This document shows, in pieces, positions 41,793 through 50,469 of a stretch of 64,000 bases of DNA (positions within the stretch are counted from its first letter, which is position 1; every line of letters starts with the position of its first letter). The stretch lies in the NCBI RefSeq assembly GCF_000161795.2, contig NZ_CP006882.1, positions 868,001-932,000 on the forward strand, in the 5' to 3' direction. Below the pieces are notes generated by a model that worked only from the letters and a program-made list of their open reading frames with translations, made no database searches and was not told where the DNA came from. Made by a program: the position numbers and the translations under genes. Origin of the DNA: Synechococcus sp. WH 8109 (GTDB lineage Bacteria > Cyanobacteriota > Cyanobacteriia > PCC-6307 > Cyanobiaceae).

Positions 41793-42695
41793 GGACCACC
41801 GCGGCCAGAGCTACTGCAGGTGCTTCAAAAAGAGTCCGTCGAGAAGTTAGGTGTGCTCGCTCAGACCACCATGGACCTGCGTCAACTGAGCGAAGACGTC
41901 CAGGGCGCAGCGCAGCAACTCACCTCAGCGCTCAGGTCTCCAAACGTCAAAGGTCGGTGGGGTGAGGTGAACCTCAAAAGGATCCTGGAGTTTGTTGGGC
42001 TGATCAACTACTGCGACTTTGATGAACAGGTCCACGTTGGGACTGAAGAAGGTGCCTAGAGACCGGACTGCGTGATCACCATTCCTGGTTCGCGTCGATT
42101 GATCGTTGACTCAAAGGCACCGATTGAGAGCTATTTGGACGCTCTACAAGCGAGCGATGAGGCACAGCGAGAAGCAGCCCTGAAGGAGCACCTGCGGAAG
42201 GTGCGTAGCCATGTCGACCTGCTGAGCAAGAAGGATTACGCGAGCAAGCTCAGTTCCCTGGGTCAAGTCGTGGATGGTGTGGTGCTGTTTATCCCTGTTG
42301 AAGGCGCCCTATCAATGGCACTGGAGCGCGATCCAGACCTCTTGGAGTACGCATTCAGCAAGAACACCATCCTGACCTTCCCGACAAGCTTGCTGGCCAT
42401 CCTCAAGGGGTTGGCGATGTCAATTCAGCAAGCCGAGATAGCGACCAACATCGAGGAGATTCAGAACAACGCTGTCGAGCTGCACAAGTTTTTCCTGACC
42501 TTCGTCGACAAGTTCAATGCTGTCGGCAGCAACCTGGCGCGACTCAACAAGAGCTACAACGAAGCTGTTGGATCAGCACAGAGCAGATTGATTCCTCAGG
42601 GCAGACGATTCTCTGAACTAGCTGGGCAAGGCTGGGAAGCAAAGCTGAACTATGGCATCCATAGTGTTGTTAGGGAAATTCAAACTGGGGAATAA
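41793..42695 (+). pseudogene. rmuC: RmuC family protein, truncated with amber stop
   Basis: RmuC is a coiled-coil, nuclease-fold protein that limits DNA inversions. The frame here starts inside the family (LQVLQKESVEKLG), runs through SPNVKGRWGEVNLKRILEF, and meets TAG at 42057-42059 where a sense codon is expected. It then continues in the same frame with RPDCVITIPGSRRLIVDSKAPIESYL, VVLFIPVEGALSMAL and IPQGRRFSEL to 42695. The N-terminal membrane and coiled-coil part (well over 100 residues) is missing. Truncation plus the stop indicate a dead gene, though the remaining parts are well kept. Confidence 0.8.
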
Positions 42696-42871
42696 ATCAA
42701 TCACACAAAGTGGTCAGACCAAGATCAGCTGGAAACATACAAAACTATGCAGCTGCATTAAGTGAATATCAAAAATTTGGTTTACTAAATTACTTTAAAT
42801 GCCTATTCAAGGAAAATTCCTCAAATAATCTACGTCAAGGATGCACTCAAATTGGGGATAAATTCAAATGT

Positions 42872-42964
42872 TTAGCCTGCTAATCCTCTCATGAGCCATG
42901 ATTCAACCATGAAAAAGAGAATGAAGAATGTAACAATTCCTGTGACCAAGATTTTGCCGCTCAT
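42872..42964 (-). CDS. Tiny single-helix membrane protein
   Basis: 30 residues from ATG 42964: MSGKILVTGIVTFFILFFMV... then ESWLMRGLAG, one membrane helix flanked by polar ends. It lies in an AT-rich patch where chance frames are short, so a clean hydrophobic frame is notable. There is no strong ribosome-binding site. Family unknown. Confidence 0.4.
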   Translation of the reverse strand: MSGKILVTGIVTFFILFFMVESWLMRGLAG

Positions 42965-43272
42965 TGTGCATTGATGACATCTTCTGCATCTTAGATCTCT
43001 TTGCTTGCGTTCGTAAGCAGAGAAATGTTGAGTGACTTAGCTTCACTGTAATGATGAATGTGCTGCTCATATGCGGATGTAATGAATAGCGATGGCGCTT
43101 TTGGGAGCGAACGTCGTGCACCCAGTCGCCATTCGGTCGTATATGTCTTCACCAGTTACTTATCCTTGTCTTGATTCGTGTGGGCCACTCTTCGATTGAA
43201 GCTATCGGGGGGCTTTGCGAGAATTTGTTGGACGATATATCTCCGGTTCATTGAGCCCTGCTCACTAGAGCT
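42965..43272. other. AT-rich gap with one possible small frame
   Basis: About 300 bases, clearly AT-richer than the neighbourhood. The only candidate is a 30-codon plus-strand frame at 43082-43174 (MNSDGAFGSERRAPSRHSVV...), of weak support. The 72-codon minus frame 42903-43121 has no domain. The low GC and lack of genes, next to the rmuC remnant, suggest an eroded or recently inserted segment. Confidence 0.35.
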
Positions 43273-43446
43273 TTATCTCTCAGAGTGGTTGAACTCCTGC
43301 AGCGCGTACTGGGCGAGGCATTTGTTTTTATCGGTGTCGGTTAGCGAGATGGTGGTCACGCTCTGATGCCAGTTTCGACGGTTGATCAATTCGTTGAATT
43401 CGGCCAAAGCGTCTTCGAGGTCGTCAAAACTGCCCATGCTCTCCAT
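43273..43446 (-). CDS. Small hypothetical protein
   Basis: 57 residues from ATG 43446 (MESMGSFDDLEDALAEFNELINRR...), acidic and helical, with the tail DKNKCLAQYALQEFNHSER. The frame is open to ATG 43485, which adds 13 residues. No family is recognised. It lies next to the AT-rich patch. Confidence 0.5.
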   Translation of the reverse strand: MESMGSFDDLEDALAEFNELINRRNWHQSVTTISLTDTDKNKCLAQYALQEFNHSER

Positions 43447-43588
43447 TGTTTGTTGCCCTTCTTTGACGGCAATTTCGAGGGGCATGGATCGATCGCTTCA
43501 GCCATCAATGCTACCCCTGTGCTGTTGTGTAGTCGATGATGCTTACGGCTGTGTGAACAAAGCTTGTCAGCTCTTTGCCTGTCCTTAG

Positions 43589-43612
43589 CGTTTGTTTGTT
43601 TGTTTGCTTGTT
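43589..43612 (+). repeat. GTTT microsatellite-like run
   Basis: GTTTGTTTGTTTGCTTGTTTG is a tetranucleotide repeat with one substitution, 17 bases upstream of ATG 43629. Such tracts can vary in length by slippage. Here it would lie in the leader or promoter of the downstream small gene. Confidence 0.6.
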
Positions 43613-43628
43613 TGGTTGCATTGCTGCG

Positions 43629-43781
43629 ATGCGTGATCCACGTCTGGACGAACTGATCCAAATCGAAACCTGGGATTGGTGGAAAGCTCAGGTCTTTTAT
43701 TTGCGCGAAAAGAAAGTTTATGCTGATGCGGAAGCGCTGTTCATGGAATTTAAGATTCCTGTATCTGACGCCAATGATTAA
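43629..43781 (+). CDS. Small hypothetical protein
   Basis: 50 residues from ATG 43629 (MRDPRLDELIQIETWDWWKA...), with a Trp/Tyr-rich middle (WDWWKAQVFYLREKKVYADAE) and a short acidic tail. It is soluble. The longer frame from 43575 is rejected because its extension is the translated GTTT repeat. Family unknown. Confidence 0.5.
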   Translation: MRDPRLDELIQIETWDWWKAQVFYLREKKVYADAEALFMEFKIPVSDAND

Positions 43782-43855
43782 TGTCACTTGTTGATGTCAC
43801 TGTGCATGGATTCAGGGAATCCAGTTCATTCTCCAATTGAGTTTGTTGGCTGTCG

Positions 43856-44266
43856 GTGTTGTTGAGAATCACTTTTCCGCATCGCTTCACTGTTCATCCT
43901 TCAGTGCTGGTTTCTTTCTTCTCATCTGTTTTCGGCCTGGTGGCAAGCGCGCTGCTTGTGGATTGTTTCGGCAGCCCCGCGGCTGACGCTGACCCCTTTC
44001 TCCCGGTTGACGCTTTAGTCGCATACCGGGCCATCCTTCCCCAATGTTTCCGCCGATCCGATTGGGCTGAACTCTGTCCCCGAGATCCCAGCGTGGCGTT
44101 GGTCATCCTGAGGTCTGTCGTGCTGCCGGATTTGAGTCAGGCCAACCCCTTCAGGGGCGGTGATGCAGGACTGCCTGTTCCAGGTCTGGCCGACTCATCG
44201 ACGTCACCACAAAGACTTCCTGGGCTGATGTCCCCTTGCGGGCCACCAGCTTGTATCCCCCTGTGA
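43856..44266 (+). CDS. Possible secreted protein, uncertain
   Basis: A frame from GTG 43856 (or GTG 43907) has a hydrophobic segment (LVSFFSSVFGLVASALL) that could be a signal peptide. It is followed by DADPFLPVDALVAYRAILPQCFRRSDW, with three cysteines. The last 38 codons overlap the DUF2103 gene on the other strand and look like run-on. It may be a real gene with a shifted end or a chance frame. Confidence 0.3.
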   Translation: MLLRITFPHRFTVHPSVLVSFFSSVFGLVASALLVDCFGSPAADADPFLPVDALVAYRAILPQCFRRSDWAELCPRDPSVALVILRSVVLPDLSQANPFRGGDAGLPVPGLADSSTSPQRLPGLMSPCGPPACIPL

Positions 44267-44465
44267 TCGGGGTGGACACCCGGAGCTGCAGTTCAGGACT
44301 GCGGCCACGCACCCGGCTGATCACGGCAGGAGTGATCGTCTGGATCTCCGTTTCATGGGACAGGGCCTTCAGCCATGGGATTAAGCCGTCCACATAGGTG
44401 CTGTGGGTGATGACGACCCGGCCCAAAGCTGAACGAAAACCCGAGAACTGGTGAAAGTTAGCCAC
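44151..44465 (-). CDS. DUF2103 family protein
   Basis: 104 residues. The blocks GRVVITHSTYVDGLIPWLKAL, TPAVISRVRGRSPELQLRVSTPITGGYKLVARKG and AQEVFVVTSM match DUF2103, a small family of cyanobacterial proteins annotated as predicted metal-binding. The domain is an alpha/beta barrel-like fold; function is unknown. ATG 44465 gives the full domain. Divergent from the 44498 gene. Confidence 0.85.
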   Translation of the reverse strand: MANFHQFSGFRSALGRVVITHSTYVDGLIPWLKALSHETEIQTITPAVISRVRGRSPELQLRVSTPITGGYKLVARKGTSAQEVFVVTSMSRPDLEQAVLHHRP

Positions 44466-44497
44466 TTTGGCTATGCCAGAGAGAGCGCTCCGGGGCT

Positions 44498-44728
44498 GTG
44501 ATGCTGAAATCAGTTGACGCTCTCCGCCACGTGATCAGCGGACCGCTTCAGGATGCATGCGGCCCTCAAGCCCGCATGCTCACCGCTGAGGTGCACGGAA
44601 CGGAGGTTCGGGGCCTGGCCTTGTGCCCTGGCCGTGTGGTGCGTTTCGTGATGGACGAGCAGCTGCAGCGTCTGCAGGTGGCTGATCTGCTGCGCCTCAC
44701 CAAAGCCAGCCGCAAGCCGGCGACCTGA
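44498..44728 (+). CDS. Small conserved hypothetical protein
   Basis: 76 residues (75 from ATG 44501), mixed alpha/beta, with LTAEVHGTEVRGLALCPGRVVRFVMDEQLQRLQVADLL in the middle. The strand-rich centre and basic end suggest a small soluble domain. Its stop is 1 base from the clpS end (convergent). Family not recognised. Confidence 0.6.
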   Translation: MMLKSVDALRHVISGPLQDACGPQARMLTAEVHGTEVRGLALCPGRVVRFVMDEQLQRLQVADLLRLTKASRKPAT

Positions 44729-44729
44729 C

Positions 44730-45026
44730 TCAGCAGCGTTCCAGAGGGGCCATCGTTAAGCCTTCGGACTGAAGCTGCTGGTGGTAAAGCTCGGCCTGCT
44801 CCAGGGGGCCGCACCAAACTTCAGCCGCACCATGCCCATCAATCCTGTTGGCGAGGTTCCAGGCGTTGTCCTCACTCATGCCCGGAATGATCTTGCGCAG
44901 GCAATCCACCACGTGCTGGAAGGTGTTCACATCGTCGTCCAGAACGATCACGCGAGCCTGGGGGTAACGCTGGGTTGTTCCCTGACGCTCCAGCACTGCT
45001 GATGAACCGGGGCTGGAGCTGGTCAT
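44730..45026 (-). CDS. clpS: ClpS protease adaptor
   Basis: 98 residues from ATG 45026. ClpS binds proteins with N-degron ends and delivers them to ClpAP/ClpCP. The ClpS block RVIVLDDDVNTFQHVVDCLRKIIPGMSE, with the DDxxxTFxxVV and later helical elements, is intact. The substrate-pocket Asp/Asn and Met positions look normal. Cyanobacteria have two ClpS forms; I cannot tell which this is. Located near petN and thf1, and 1.4 kb from clpP. Confidence 0.88.
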   Translation of the reverse strand: MTSSSPGSSAVLERQGTTQRYPQARVIVLDDDVNTFQHVVDCLRKIIPGMSEDNAWNLANRIDGHGAAEVWCGPLEQAELYHQQLQSEGLTMAPLERC

Positions 45027-45098
45027 GACAGATGCCTTCGGGCGGACGTAAAGGTGCTGAACCCTAGGTAGGATCCCGACAGTGAAGTGGTCAAGCGC

Positions 45099-45200
45099 AT
45101 GTTGTTCACTCTGGGTTGGGCGTCCTTGGCCGCCATTTTCAGTTTCTCCATCGCCATGGTCGTCTGGGGACGCAATGGTGACGGCACCCTGAACTTCTGA
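45099..45200 (+). CDS. petN: Cytochrome b6f subunit PetN
   Basis: 33 residues from ATG 45099: one membrane helix ([19 protein letters not shown]) ending in the diagnostic VVWGRNGDG and a short tail. PetN is the smallest structural subunit of the cytochrome b6f complex in the thylakoid and is required for its stability. Usual length is about 29-33 residues, so the frame is complete. Confidence 0.92.
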   Translation: MLFTLGWASLAAIFSFSIAMVVWGRNGDGTLNF

Positions 45201-45208
45201 TCGAATCT

Positions 45209-45358
45209 GTGCTTCAAGACGCACCCCTCCTCAGCCAGACCCTGGCGGTCACGGCAGCTGTGCTTCTTGTCTTCGTAAGCGTTGCCGTGATCTATCTCTC
45301 AACTATCGAATGGAGAGACCGTCGACGCCGTCAAGGTTCAACCAAGTCGTCCTCCTGA
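45209..45358 (+). CDS. Small single-helix membrane protein
   Basis: 49 residues from GTG 45209 (reading VLQDAPLLSQTLAVTAAVLL...), one membrane helix at about 10-30 and a basic tail (EWRDRRRRQGSTKSSS). It starts 8 bases after the petN stop, so it is probably cotranscribed with petN. No family is recognised, but the position suggests a thylakoid membrane role. Confidence 0.55.
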   Translation: MLQDAPLLSQTLAVTAAVLLVFVSVAVIYLSTIEWRDRRRRQGSTKSSS

Positions 45359-45416
45359 TTGCGTCCATCCGACGCCAATTTGCACACCACCCCTGCACAG
45401 CCCTTCTTCCGTGGTT

Positions 45417-45695
45417 TTACTTTTTTGCCCGCCCTTCTGCTGAGCACCTCCAGCCTGCAGACGTCTTCACTGAATCCCCGTGGAACAGCAGAGCTTTTTG
45501 AGATGAGTCGGAGGGCACGGTTGGTTCATAGTTTTGAGGCGGACCCTGTTGCACCGGTACCAAAGCTCTGGCAGCAGCGTCTTCGCCTTCGAGCACGATC
45601 GGATCAACTGGCTCGGTTGGGGTGGCTCGGACCGGGCTGGCCGCGGGTGCTTGGCAAGGCACCTCAAAAGGAGCTTGAGATGACAGCACTGCCAA
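45417..45695 (-). CDS. Possible exported protein, uncertain start
   Basis: From TTG 45695 the frame reads LAVLSSQAPFEVPCQAPAAS, with a short hydrophobic start that could be part of a signal, then a Pro/Val/Glu-rich body and FHGDSVKTSAGWRCSAEGRAKK. Protein character extends upstream to about 45723 (CPTEDEAIRAVVALAVL) without an ATG, which may mean a frameshift at the start. Overlapping plus-strand frames look less coding. Not recognised. Confidence 0.4.
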   Translation of the reverse strand: MAVLSSQAPFEVPCQAPAASPVRATPTEPVDPIVLEGEDAAARALVPVQQGPPQNYEPTVPSDSSQKALLFHGDSVKTSAGWRCSAEGRAKK

Positions 45696-45723
45696 AGCAA
45701 CAACAGCCCGGATGGCTTCGTCT

Positions 45724-46371
45724 TCAGTTGGACATGCGTTGAGCCTGCTCTTCCAAACGACGTTCCTTCTTGCGCTTCTCGGCAGCGATGGTCTCTTCCA
45801 CCAACTCAACGGCCTGATCCATTCGTTCACTGTTGGAGCCAAACAGCGTCAGATCCTTCTCGACGCGATCGGTGGGTAAACCGAGGCCTTCAGCAAGTTC
45901 CTTGCTCTGTTTGACAATGGTTTCGGTGTCCGAACCGGTGGCATCCGCTGTAGCCGCCTTGAGCAGGCTCATCAGTCCAACGGCCATCAAACGCGAGTAG
46001 TGGCTGCCCTCTTTGAGGCTGTGGGATGACAGCCAGCTTTTGAGGGTCTCGTGATCCTTTCCCTTGGCCTGGTCAACCAGCGAAGCGTTGGTCTTGCGCA
46101 GCTTCGCTGCGTCGAAGCCATTGCTGCTGCACAGGGCACTGAACAGTGCGTCGGTCTGCGCTTCTGGCCGATACCCCTTGGTGAAGGTGTCGAACACCGT
46201 GCAGAGCCCAACGCTGAACAGTCCGTTGGCTTCAAATCGACTTTGATGGCTCAGCAGATGCAGTTCCACCAGCAGCTCATCAGCAAGGCGGCGGTACAGC
46301 GGCGCAATGACGTGGGGAAAGGCCTGATGAAACGCTCGTTTGCTGTCGGCGATGGTCTGACTTGCGGCCAA
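45724..46371 (-). CDS. thf1: Photosystem II biogenesis protein Psb29/Thf1
   Basis: 215 residues from TTG 46371. It begins TIADSKRAFHQAFPHVIAPLYRRLADELLVELHLL, the diagnostic N-terminus, with FSVGLCTVFDTFTKGYRPEAQ following, and ends in a long basic coiled coil (AAEKRKKERRLEEQAQRMS). Thf1 regulates FtsH protease abundance and photosystem II repair in cyanobacteria. Its location 870 bases from ftsH, with clpP in between, groups thylakoid proteolysis functions. Confidence 0.92.
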   Translation of the reverse strand: MAASQTIADSKRAFHQAFPHVIAPLYRRLADELLVELHLLSHQSRFEANGLFSVGLCTVFDTFTKGYRPEAQTDALFSALCSSNGFDAAKLRKTNASLVDQAKGKDHETLKSWLSSHSLKEGSHYSRLMAVGLMSLLKAATADATGSDTETIVKQSKELAEGLGLPTDRVEKDLTLFGSNSERMDQAVELVEETIAAEKRKKERRLEEQAQRMSN

Positions 46372-46389
46372 CGTGCAGTCCAGGAATGA

Positions 46390-47046
46390 ATGGCTGGAAC
46401 CCTAGCGCCGCAGACATCGCCGTTAGGATTGCGCGACCCTGCTGATGCTCAGATGATCCCCATTGTGATTGAGGAGTCTGGCCGGGGAGAAAGGGCCTTT
46501 GACATTTATTCCCGGCTTCTGCGCGAGCGAATCATCTTCCTTGGTGAGGCTGTCACCAGTGACTCCGCCAACCGGATCGTGGCGCAGATGTTGTTTCTCG
46601 AAGCTGAGGACCCTGAGAAAGATATCTACCTCTACATCAACTCGCCCGGTGGTTCGGTTTACGACGGCCTCGGCATCTTCGACACGATGCAGCACATCAA
46701 ACCGGATGTGCACACAGTTTGTGTTGGCTTGGCCGCAAGCATGGGAGCTTTCCTGCTATGTGCTGGCACCAAGGGCAAGCGCAGCAGCCTGCAGCACTCC
46801 CGGATCATGATTCACCAGCCCTTGGGTGGTGCCCAGGGCCAAGCCAGTGACATCCGCATTCAGGCGGATGAAATCCTCTTCCTGAAGGAACGCCTCAACA
46901 AGGAGCTCTCCGATCGCACTGGGCAACCCCTTGATCGGATCCAGCAGGACACCGACCGTGACTTCTTCATGTCACCCACAGAAGCGGTGAACTACGGCTT
47001 GATTGACTCGGTGATCGACAAGCGTCCAGTTCAGGCCGTTGCTTGA
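46390..47046 (+). CDS. clpP: ATP-dependent Clp protease proteolytic subunit
   Basis: 218 residues. Catalytic triad: Ser117 in GLAASMGAF, His142 in RIMIHQP and Asp191 in DTDRDFF. It forms the barrel chamber of the Clp protease with ClpC/X and adaptor ClpS. Length fits the family. It is divergent from thf1, with 18 bases between starts, and its TGA overlaps the start of the DUF2256 gene. Confidence 0.94.
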   Translation: MAGTLAPQTSPLGLRDPADAQMIPIVIEESGRGERAFDIYSRLLRERIIFLGEAVTSDSANRIVAQMLFLEAEDPEKDIYLYINSPGGSVYDGLGIFDTMQHIKPDVHTVCVGLAASMGAFLLCAGTKGKRSSLQHSRIMIHQPLGGAQGQASDIRIQADEILFLKERLNKELSDRTGQPLDRIQQDTDRDFFMSPTEAVNYGLIDSVIDKRPVQAVA

Positions 47047-47198
47047 AGAAGTCAAGTTTTAAAAACAACCGTCCCAGCAAGATCTGTCCAGTCTGCGATC
47101 GTCCCTTTGAGTGGCGCAAAGCCTGGAGAAATTGCTGGGACGAAGTTGTTTATTGCTCGGAACGTTGCCGACGACGCAAGAATAAATCCAATCCATAA
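47043..47198 (+). CDS. DUF2256 zinc-ribbon-like protein
   Basis: 51 residues from TTG 47043, overlapping the clpP stop (TTGA). The sequence [24 protein letters not shown] and [10 protein letters not shown] is the DUF2256 pattern, with CxxC...C...CxxxC metal ligands and a basic tail. It is probably a small zinc protein of unknown role, translated in coupling with clpP. A terminator follows directly. Confidence 0.88.
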   Translation: MKKSSFKNNRPSKICPVCDRPFEWRKAWRNCWDEVVYCSERCRRRKNKSNP

Positions 47199-47200
47199 AA

Positions 47201-47230
47201 AAAGCCCCCGTCTGAATAAACGGGGGCTTT
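47201..47230. terminator. Bidirectional Rho-independent terminator
   Basis: AAAGCCCCCGT (47201-47211) pairs perfectly with ACGGGGGCTTT (47220-47230) over 11 base pairs. A-rich flank on one side and T-rich on the other let it end both the clpP-DUF2256 transcript and the converging ftsH transcript. Confidence 0.9.
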
Positions 47231-47248
47231 GTGCTGCTGGACCAAAAA

Positions 47249-49168
47249 TCAGTCCAGGGTGACGACAGTGCGGTCTTTCTCAGGAACAGTGGTGAATTCA
47301 CCCACAACGGCCTTGAACTCATCACCATCCATGGTTTCCTTCTCGATCAGCATTTCCACCAGGCGATCCATGGCTTCCCGGTTGGCGGCCACGATCTCAA
47401 CGGTTTCGTCATAACAGCGCTTCACCATGTTGCGCACTTGAACATCGATCTGTTGGGAGATCGATTCCGACACATCACTGCGGGACATCAAGTCGCGACC
47501 CAGGAACACTTCCTGACTGCCGCCTTCGAGGGCCACAGGGCCGAGATCACTCATGCCGAGTCGAGTGACCATGTTGCGGGCCATCGAAGCCACCTGCTGG
47601 ATGTCGCCACCGGCTCCGGTGGTGACTTCCTGATGACCAAACACCACGTCCTCTGCGGCGCGACCACCCAGGGCTCCCATGATGCGTGCCTTGAGCTGGG
47701 CACGGGTCACGAGTGTTTGCTCTTCATCCGGGGAGAACCAGGTCAGGCCCTGGGCCTGACCACGAGGAACCAAAGTGACCTTCTGAACAGGGTCGTGGTC
47801 TTTGACCAGGGTTCCGATCAGGGCATGGCCCACCTCGTGGTAAGCGATCAGACGCTTGCTGCGACCGTCGGTGAGGGGACGACCCTCCATGCCGGCGATG
47901 ATCCGATCGACAGCGTCGTCGATCTCGCTCAAACCGATGGCTTCCTTGCGGCGGCGGGCGGTGAGAATGGCCGCCTCGTTCATGAGGTTGGCCAGGTCAG
48001 CACCAGTGAAGCCAGGGGTGCGGCGGGCGATGCTTTCGAGGGACAGCTCCTCTTCGAGCTTCTTGTTGCGGCAGTGCACATCAAGGATGGCGAGGCGACC
48101 CTTGATGTCTGGGGCGTCCACGGTGACCTGACGGTCAAAACGGCCGGGACGCATCAGAGCTGAGTCCAGAACGTCGGGGCGGTTGGTGGCCGCGATGATG
48201 ATGATGCCGCTGTTGCCTTCAAAACCATCCATCTCAGTCAGGAGCTGGTTCAAGGTCTGTTCGCGCTCGTCGTTACCTCCACCAATGCCGGCACCGCGCT
48301 GACGGCCAACGGCGTCAATTTCGTCGATGAAGATCAAACAAGGGCTGTTCTCCTTGGCCTTCTTGAACAGATCGCGGACGCGGCTGGCACCCACGCCAAC
48401 GAACATCTCAACGAACTCCGAACCGGAGAGGGAGAAGAAGGGAACGCCAGCTTCTCCGGCAATGGCCTTGGCCAGAAGTGTTTTGCCAGTGCCGGGAGGG
48501 CCGACCAGCAGAAGGCCGCGGGGAATCTGAGCACCCACGGAGGTGAAACGCTCGGGCTGCTTCAGGAAGGTGACCACTTCCTGCAGTTCCTGCTTGGCCT
48601 CGGTGACGCCAGCCACGTCATCGAACATGACGCCGGTCTCCGCTTCCATCATGAAGCGGGCCTTGCTTTTGCCAAACTGCATTGCCTGGCCAGGGCCGCC
48701 AGGCATGTTGCTGTTGCGGCGGGCCAGGAAGATCAGGGCACCGATCAGCAGCAGCGGGAACGCCAGATTGCCCAGAACTCCCAGCGCCGGTGGTGCTGTG
48801 CGTGGGGGATGAATGTCAAAGCTGATGCCTTCGGTCTTCAGCGTATTGATCAGCTCAGGGGCCAGACCAGGAAGATCAACGCGCAGGCGCTGGACCCGGT
48901 TGTCGAGGTCGGGATCGACGGCTTCGATCACGGCGTTGCGGCCACCGTCGTAGATATCAACGGCTGTGACGCGACCGGCTTCGACGTAATCGAGGAAGCG
49001 GCCGTAGCTCATCCGTGCAACCGCAGCATTGCGAGGAGCGACGGTGGTGCCATTGCTGTCCTGGCTGAGGCCATTGATACCTCCGTTGCTCACCACCTGC
49101 CAGCCGATCAGCAACACGACGCCGATTGGCAACAGCCAGAGGGCAAGAAGGCGCCAGCGCTGATTCAT
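47249..49168 (-). CDS. ftsH: FtsH membrane protease
   Basis: 639 residues. Two membrane helices (about 8-24 and 131-149) flank a lumenal or periplasmic domain. The AAA ATPase has Walker A GPPGTGKT (223-230), Walker B IFIDEID (279-285) and the SRH arginine region. The zinc protease site is HEVGH (444-448). FtsH removes damaged D1 in photosystem II repair and other membrane proteins. Two to four paralogues are usual in cyanobacteria; the number cannot be judged here. Psb29/Thf1 nearby is a known FtsH regulator. Confidence 0.95.
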   Translation of the reverse strand: MNQRWRLLALWLLPIGVVLLIGWQVVSNGGINGLSQDSNGTTVAPRNAAVARMSYGRFLDYVEAGRVTAVDIYDGGRNAVIEAVDPDLDNRVQRLRVDLPGLAPELINTLKTEGISFDIHPPRTAPPALGVLGNLAFPLLLIGALIFLARRNSNMPGGPGQAMQFGKSKARFMMEAETGVMFDDVAGVTEAKQELQEVVTFLKQPERFTSVGAQIPRGLLLVGPPGTGKTLLAKAIAGEAGVPFFSLSGSEFVEMFVGVGASRVRDLFKKAKENSPCLIFIDEIDAVGRQRGAGIGGGNDEREQTLNQLLTEMDGFEGNSGIIIIAATNRPDVLDSALMRPGRFDRQVTVDAPDIKGRLAILDVHCRNKKLEEELSLESIARRTPGFTGADLANLMNEAAILTARRRKEAIGLSEIDDAVDRIIAGMEGRPLTDGRSKRLIAYHEVGHALIGTLVKDHDPVQKVTLVPRGQAQGLTWFSPDEEQTLVTRAQLKARIMGALGGRAAEDVVFGHQEVTTGAGGDIQQVASMARNMVTRLGMSDLGPVALEGGSQEVFLGRDLMSRSDVSESISQQIDVQVRNMVKRCYDETVEIVAANREAMDRLVEMLIEKETMDGDEFKAVVGEFTTVPEKDRTVVTLD

Positions 49169-49226
49169 GAGCTGAAAAAATTCGTTAACTAGTGTAAAGG
49201 AGTTAGCCAGATTTCTGAGGCCTTGA

Positions 49227-50456
49227 TCAAAGGCTTCTCAGGGCAACAATCGGGTCGAGCTTTGCGGCTCGTCGGGCTGGAACGACACCGAAGAACAGCC
49301 CTATGGATCCTGAGAGTCCAACGGTGACCACCACCATCGTTGCGCCGATGGTCGCTGGCAGGGGCGTGACCGCTGCCACGAGGCTTACGGTTCCAAGACC
49401 CGCCAGCGTGCCGATGGCGCCGCCCAGGCTGGCAAGCACTAGGGATTCCACCAGAAATTGCTGCAGAACATCACTGCTGCGGGCCCCAAGGGCTTTGCGC
49501 AGACCGATCTCCTCGGTGCGTTCGCTGACGGACACCAACATGATGTTCATGATCCCGATGCCTCCCACCAGCAGGGAGATCCCACCGATGGCCCCGAGCA
49601 TCAGGGTGAGTCCTCCGGTGATGGTGCTCACGATGGTGAGAGCGTCCTTCTGCGACCGCACCACGAAATCGTCATCTCGGAGAATCCGGTGCCGTTGTCT
49701 CAGCAGGTTGTTGATCTGAAAGCTGGCTGCGCTGATGCTCTGTTCATCTATGGCTTCAACACTGATGGAGTTCAGGCTGATGCCGTAAATGGGATCCCGA
49801 CCGGTGATCCGGTTCACCATCGTGGTGATTGGGATGTAAGTGTTTTCATCCTGGTTGCTGCCGAACACGGCACCCTTGGGGGCCATCACACCCACTACCT
49901 CAAAGCTTTGATTGCCGATGCGCAACTGCTGGCCAATCGCTGAGCCAGTGGGAAACAACTTGGTGCGGAGATCAGAGCCGAGCACGGCGATGGCTTTCGC
50001 CCCGGCGACGTCCTCGGCGTTGATGAAACGGCCCTTGGCCACTTCGAAGCTGCGCACCGGAAGGAACTCCGATGTCGCTCCGAAGACCGCACCCGTTGAA
50101 CTGCGGGCGCCCGCCTGCACCACCTGATTGGTGTTGATCAGGGGCGCGACGCGTTTGACGCTGGGAACCTGGGTGGCGATGGCTTTGGCATCTTCCAGGA
50201 CGAGCGTTTTCGGTCGTGTGACCCCCTGGCGTCTGGCGTTTGTGTTGCCCGGAACCACAAACAGCACATTGGCGCCGAGGTTGTTCAACTGGCCTTCAGC
50301 CAGCAATTGCGCTCCCCGTCCAACCCCCACCAGGGTGATCACCGAGGCGTTGCCGATAACGATGCCCACCATCGTGAGCAGGCTGCGCAGCCTGTTGCTG
50401 CGCAGGGTGGACAGGGCCATCCTCACCGTTTCCGTTGCTGGCATGCGCCGGGTCAT
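49227..50456 (-). CDS. MacB/FtsX-type ABC permease
   Basis: 409 residues. One N-terminal helix ([19 protein letters not shown]) is followed by a periplasmic core domain with [12 protein letters not shown] and three C-terminal helices ([25 protein letters not shown], ...[16 protein letters not shown]). This MacB-like layout is used by DevC-type exporters of glycolipids and antimicrobial peptides. No ATPase gene is adjacent. Just downstream of pyk on the same strand (13-base gap). Confidence 0.85.
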   Translation of the reverse strand: MTRRMPATETVRMALSTLRSNRLRSLLTMVGIVIGNASVITLVGVGRGAQLLAEGQLNNLGANVLFVVPGNTNARRQGVTRPKTLVLEDAKAIATQVPSVKRVAPLINTNQVVQAGARSSTGAVFGATSEFLPVRSFEVAKGRFINAEDVAGAKAIAVLGSDLRTKLFPTGSAIGQQLRIGNQSFEVVGVMAPKGAVFGSNQDENTYIPITTMVNRITGRDPIYGISLNSISVEAIDEQSISAASFQINNLLRQRHRILRDDDFVVRSQKDALTIVSTITGGLTLMLGAIGGISLLVGGIGIMNIMLVSVSERTEEIGLRKALGARSSDVLQQFLVESLVLASLGGAIGTLAGLGTVSLVAAVTPLPATIGATMVVVTVGLSGSIGLFFGVVPARRAAKLDPIVALRSL

Positions 50457-50469
50457 GGTGTGGCGTAGC

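Noticed and set aside
43178-43366. 62-codon plus-strand frame
   Set aside because: Antisense to the 43273 gene; no domain.
45359-45742. 127-codon plus-strand frame
   Set aside because: Arg/Leu/Pro-rich shadow of the minus-strand frame and of the thf1 end.
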